Below, piece by piece: positions 63,516 to 64,000 of a DNA stretch of 64,000 nucleotides (the first letter of the stretch is position 1; each line of letters starts with the position of its first letter). Under the pieces are notes generated by a model. It was not told where the DNA came from and did no database searches. It saw only the letters and a program-made list of their open reading frames with translations. The stretch comes from Methanocalculus natronophilus (lineage in GTDB: Archaea > Halobacteriota > Methanomicrobia > Methanomicrobiales > Methanocorpusculaceae). The stretch spans positions 186,001 through 250,000 of the forward strand of contig NZ_JBCEXH010000002.1 of NCBI RefSeq assembly GCF_038751955.1, in the 5' to 3' direction. Both the position numbers and the translations under genes were made by a program.

Positions 63516-63932
63516 ATGTATACAGCCAGGAATTTTCCGGCAGGTATTGAGAATCTTCCTGATGTCATGGGGTTTCTCGACTCAGTGCTTGAGGAGGCAG
63601 ACATTGATGGTGCTCCGGCATTCAATCTCCAGCTGGCAGTTGATGAGGCATTCACCAATATCGCCTCATATGCATATGAGGATGAAGTGGGGAACGTTCA
63701 AATCCGGATTTCTGTCAATGGTGAAGCTGTCGTCGTTTCGCTCATCGATTCCGGAAAACCCTTTGATCCACTGAAGATTGAGCCTCCTGATATCACGCTC
63801 GGTATTGATGAGCGGAAGGTTGGGGGTCTTGGAATCTATCTCATTCGGAAGATGACTGATTCGGTCACCTATGAGCGGAAAGATGGACAGAATATCCTCA
63901 CCATGACAAAAAATCGTGAAGAGAGCATATAA
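63516..63932 (+). CDS. RsbW/SpoIIAB-like serine kinase or anti-sigma-type ATPase
   Basis: About 138 residues with the GHKL ATPase fold: LAVDEAFTNIASYAY (N-box), SLIDSGKPFDPLKI (G1), KVGGLGIYLIRKMTDSV (G2). Such small ATPases phosphorylate anti-sigma-antagonist-like partners. In archaea, which lack sigma factors, they belong to PP2C/STAS partner-switching systems. The frame opens at TTG 63486; ATG 63516 with GGGGG 9 bases before it is preferred. No STAS or PP2C gene is in view. Confidence 0.78.
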   Translation: MYTARNFPAGIENLPDVMGFLDSVLEEADIDGAPAFNLQLAVDEAFTNIASYAYEDEVGNVQIRISVNGEAVVVSLIDSGKPFDPLKIEPPDITLGIDERKVGGLGIYLIRKMTDSVTYERKDGQNILTMTKNREESI

Positions 63933-63935
63933 TCC

Positions 63936-64000
63936 TCACTCATTCCTTTCGGGACAGATATAAACCCCGCAATCCTCGCATATCTCGTGGCAGGGTTCCA
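63936..64000 (-). CDS. 3' tip of a Cys-rich gene running off the window
   Basis: On the minus strand the frame reads EPCHEICEDCGVYICPERNE and stops at TGA 63938-63936. Four Cys in CxxxCxxC plus one more within 20 residues look like the end of a zinc or iron-sulfur protein. It ends 3 bases after the convergent RsbW-like gene. Only 20 residues are visible, so this is tentative. Confidence 0.35.
   Translation of the reverse strand, partial: EPCHEICEDCGVYICPERNE

Overview
The window reads as chromosomal DNA of a methanogenic archaeon, most likely of the order Methanomicrobiales (a Methanocalculus- or Methanoculleus-like genome; the genus is a guess). Reasons: F420 biosynthesis genes (cofH and a coenzyme F420 ligase-like gene), two thermosomes, an archaeal mevalonate cluster (HMG-CoA synthase, thiolase, DUF35 protein, HMG-CoA reductase), RPA with an RPA-associated protein, CTP-dependent riboflavin kinase, tiaS, deoxyhypusine synthase, archaellins, a formylmethanofuran dehydrogenase subunit A fragment, and TATA-box promoters. 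Coding density is high and many genes overlap by 1-11 bases in operons.

Layout. 1-4.7 kb: 3' part of an F420-ligase-like gene, convergent with a very large REC-PAS-GAF histidine kinase; a solitary type I-E-like CRISPR repeat lies between them. 4.9-10.8 kb: diverged thermosome, peroxiredoxin, pilin-like protein, coiled-coil protein, a membrane gene interrupted by an in-frame TAG, DUF883 protein. 10.8-14.1 kb: a three-gene operon of corrinoid protein, MtaA/UroD-like protein and a kinase with a DUF1638-like N-terminus, a possible C1/corrinoid sensing system. 14.2-16.3 kb: tiny zinc ribbon gene and an AT-rich ATPase + TOPRIM pair that looks like a two-gene defence system. 16.3-23.3 kb: mevalonate genes with an XRE regulator, interspersed with cofH and a Trm5-like methyltransferase.

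23.4-33 kb: a chemosensory operon (double CheW, chemoreceptor, CheA-REC hybrid, two REC-kinase paralogues and a membrane PAS kinase) without CheY, CheB or CheR in the window. In the three downstream kinases the phospho-acceptor or ATP-binding motifs are altered in complementary ways. 33-47.7 kb: housekeeping genes (GNAT protein, ribK-ribB, RPA operon, cbiZ with an NrdD C-terminus-like protein, pyrF, dys, tiaS, HTH regulator, main thermosome, zinc ribbon protein). 47.9-53.2 kb: soluble PAS chemoreceptor, an fwdA/fmdA fragment, a GC-rich structured region that may be an RNA or a dispersed repeat, and a complete IS21-family element with target duplication and four 21-bp terminal repeats. 53.4-62.4 kb, all minus strand: four-subunit 2-oxoacid:ferredoxin oxidoreductase, two archaellins, mannose-1-phosphate guanylyltransferase, and an ABC-transporter operon with a COG1361-like surface protein and a Yip1 protein. 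The window ends with a membrane-anchored acetolactate decarboxylase, an RsbW-like ATPase and the 3' tip of one more gene.
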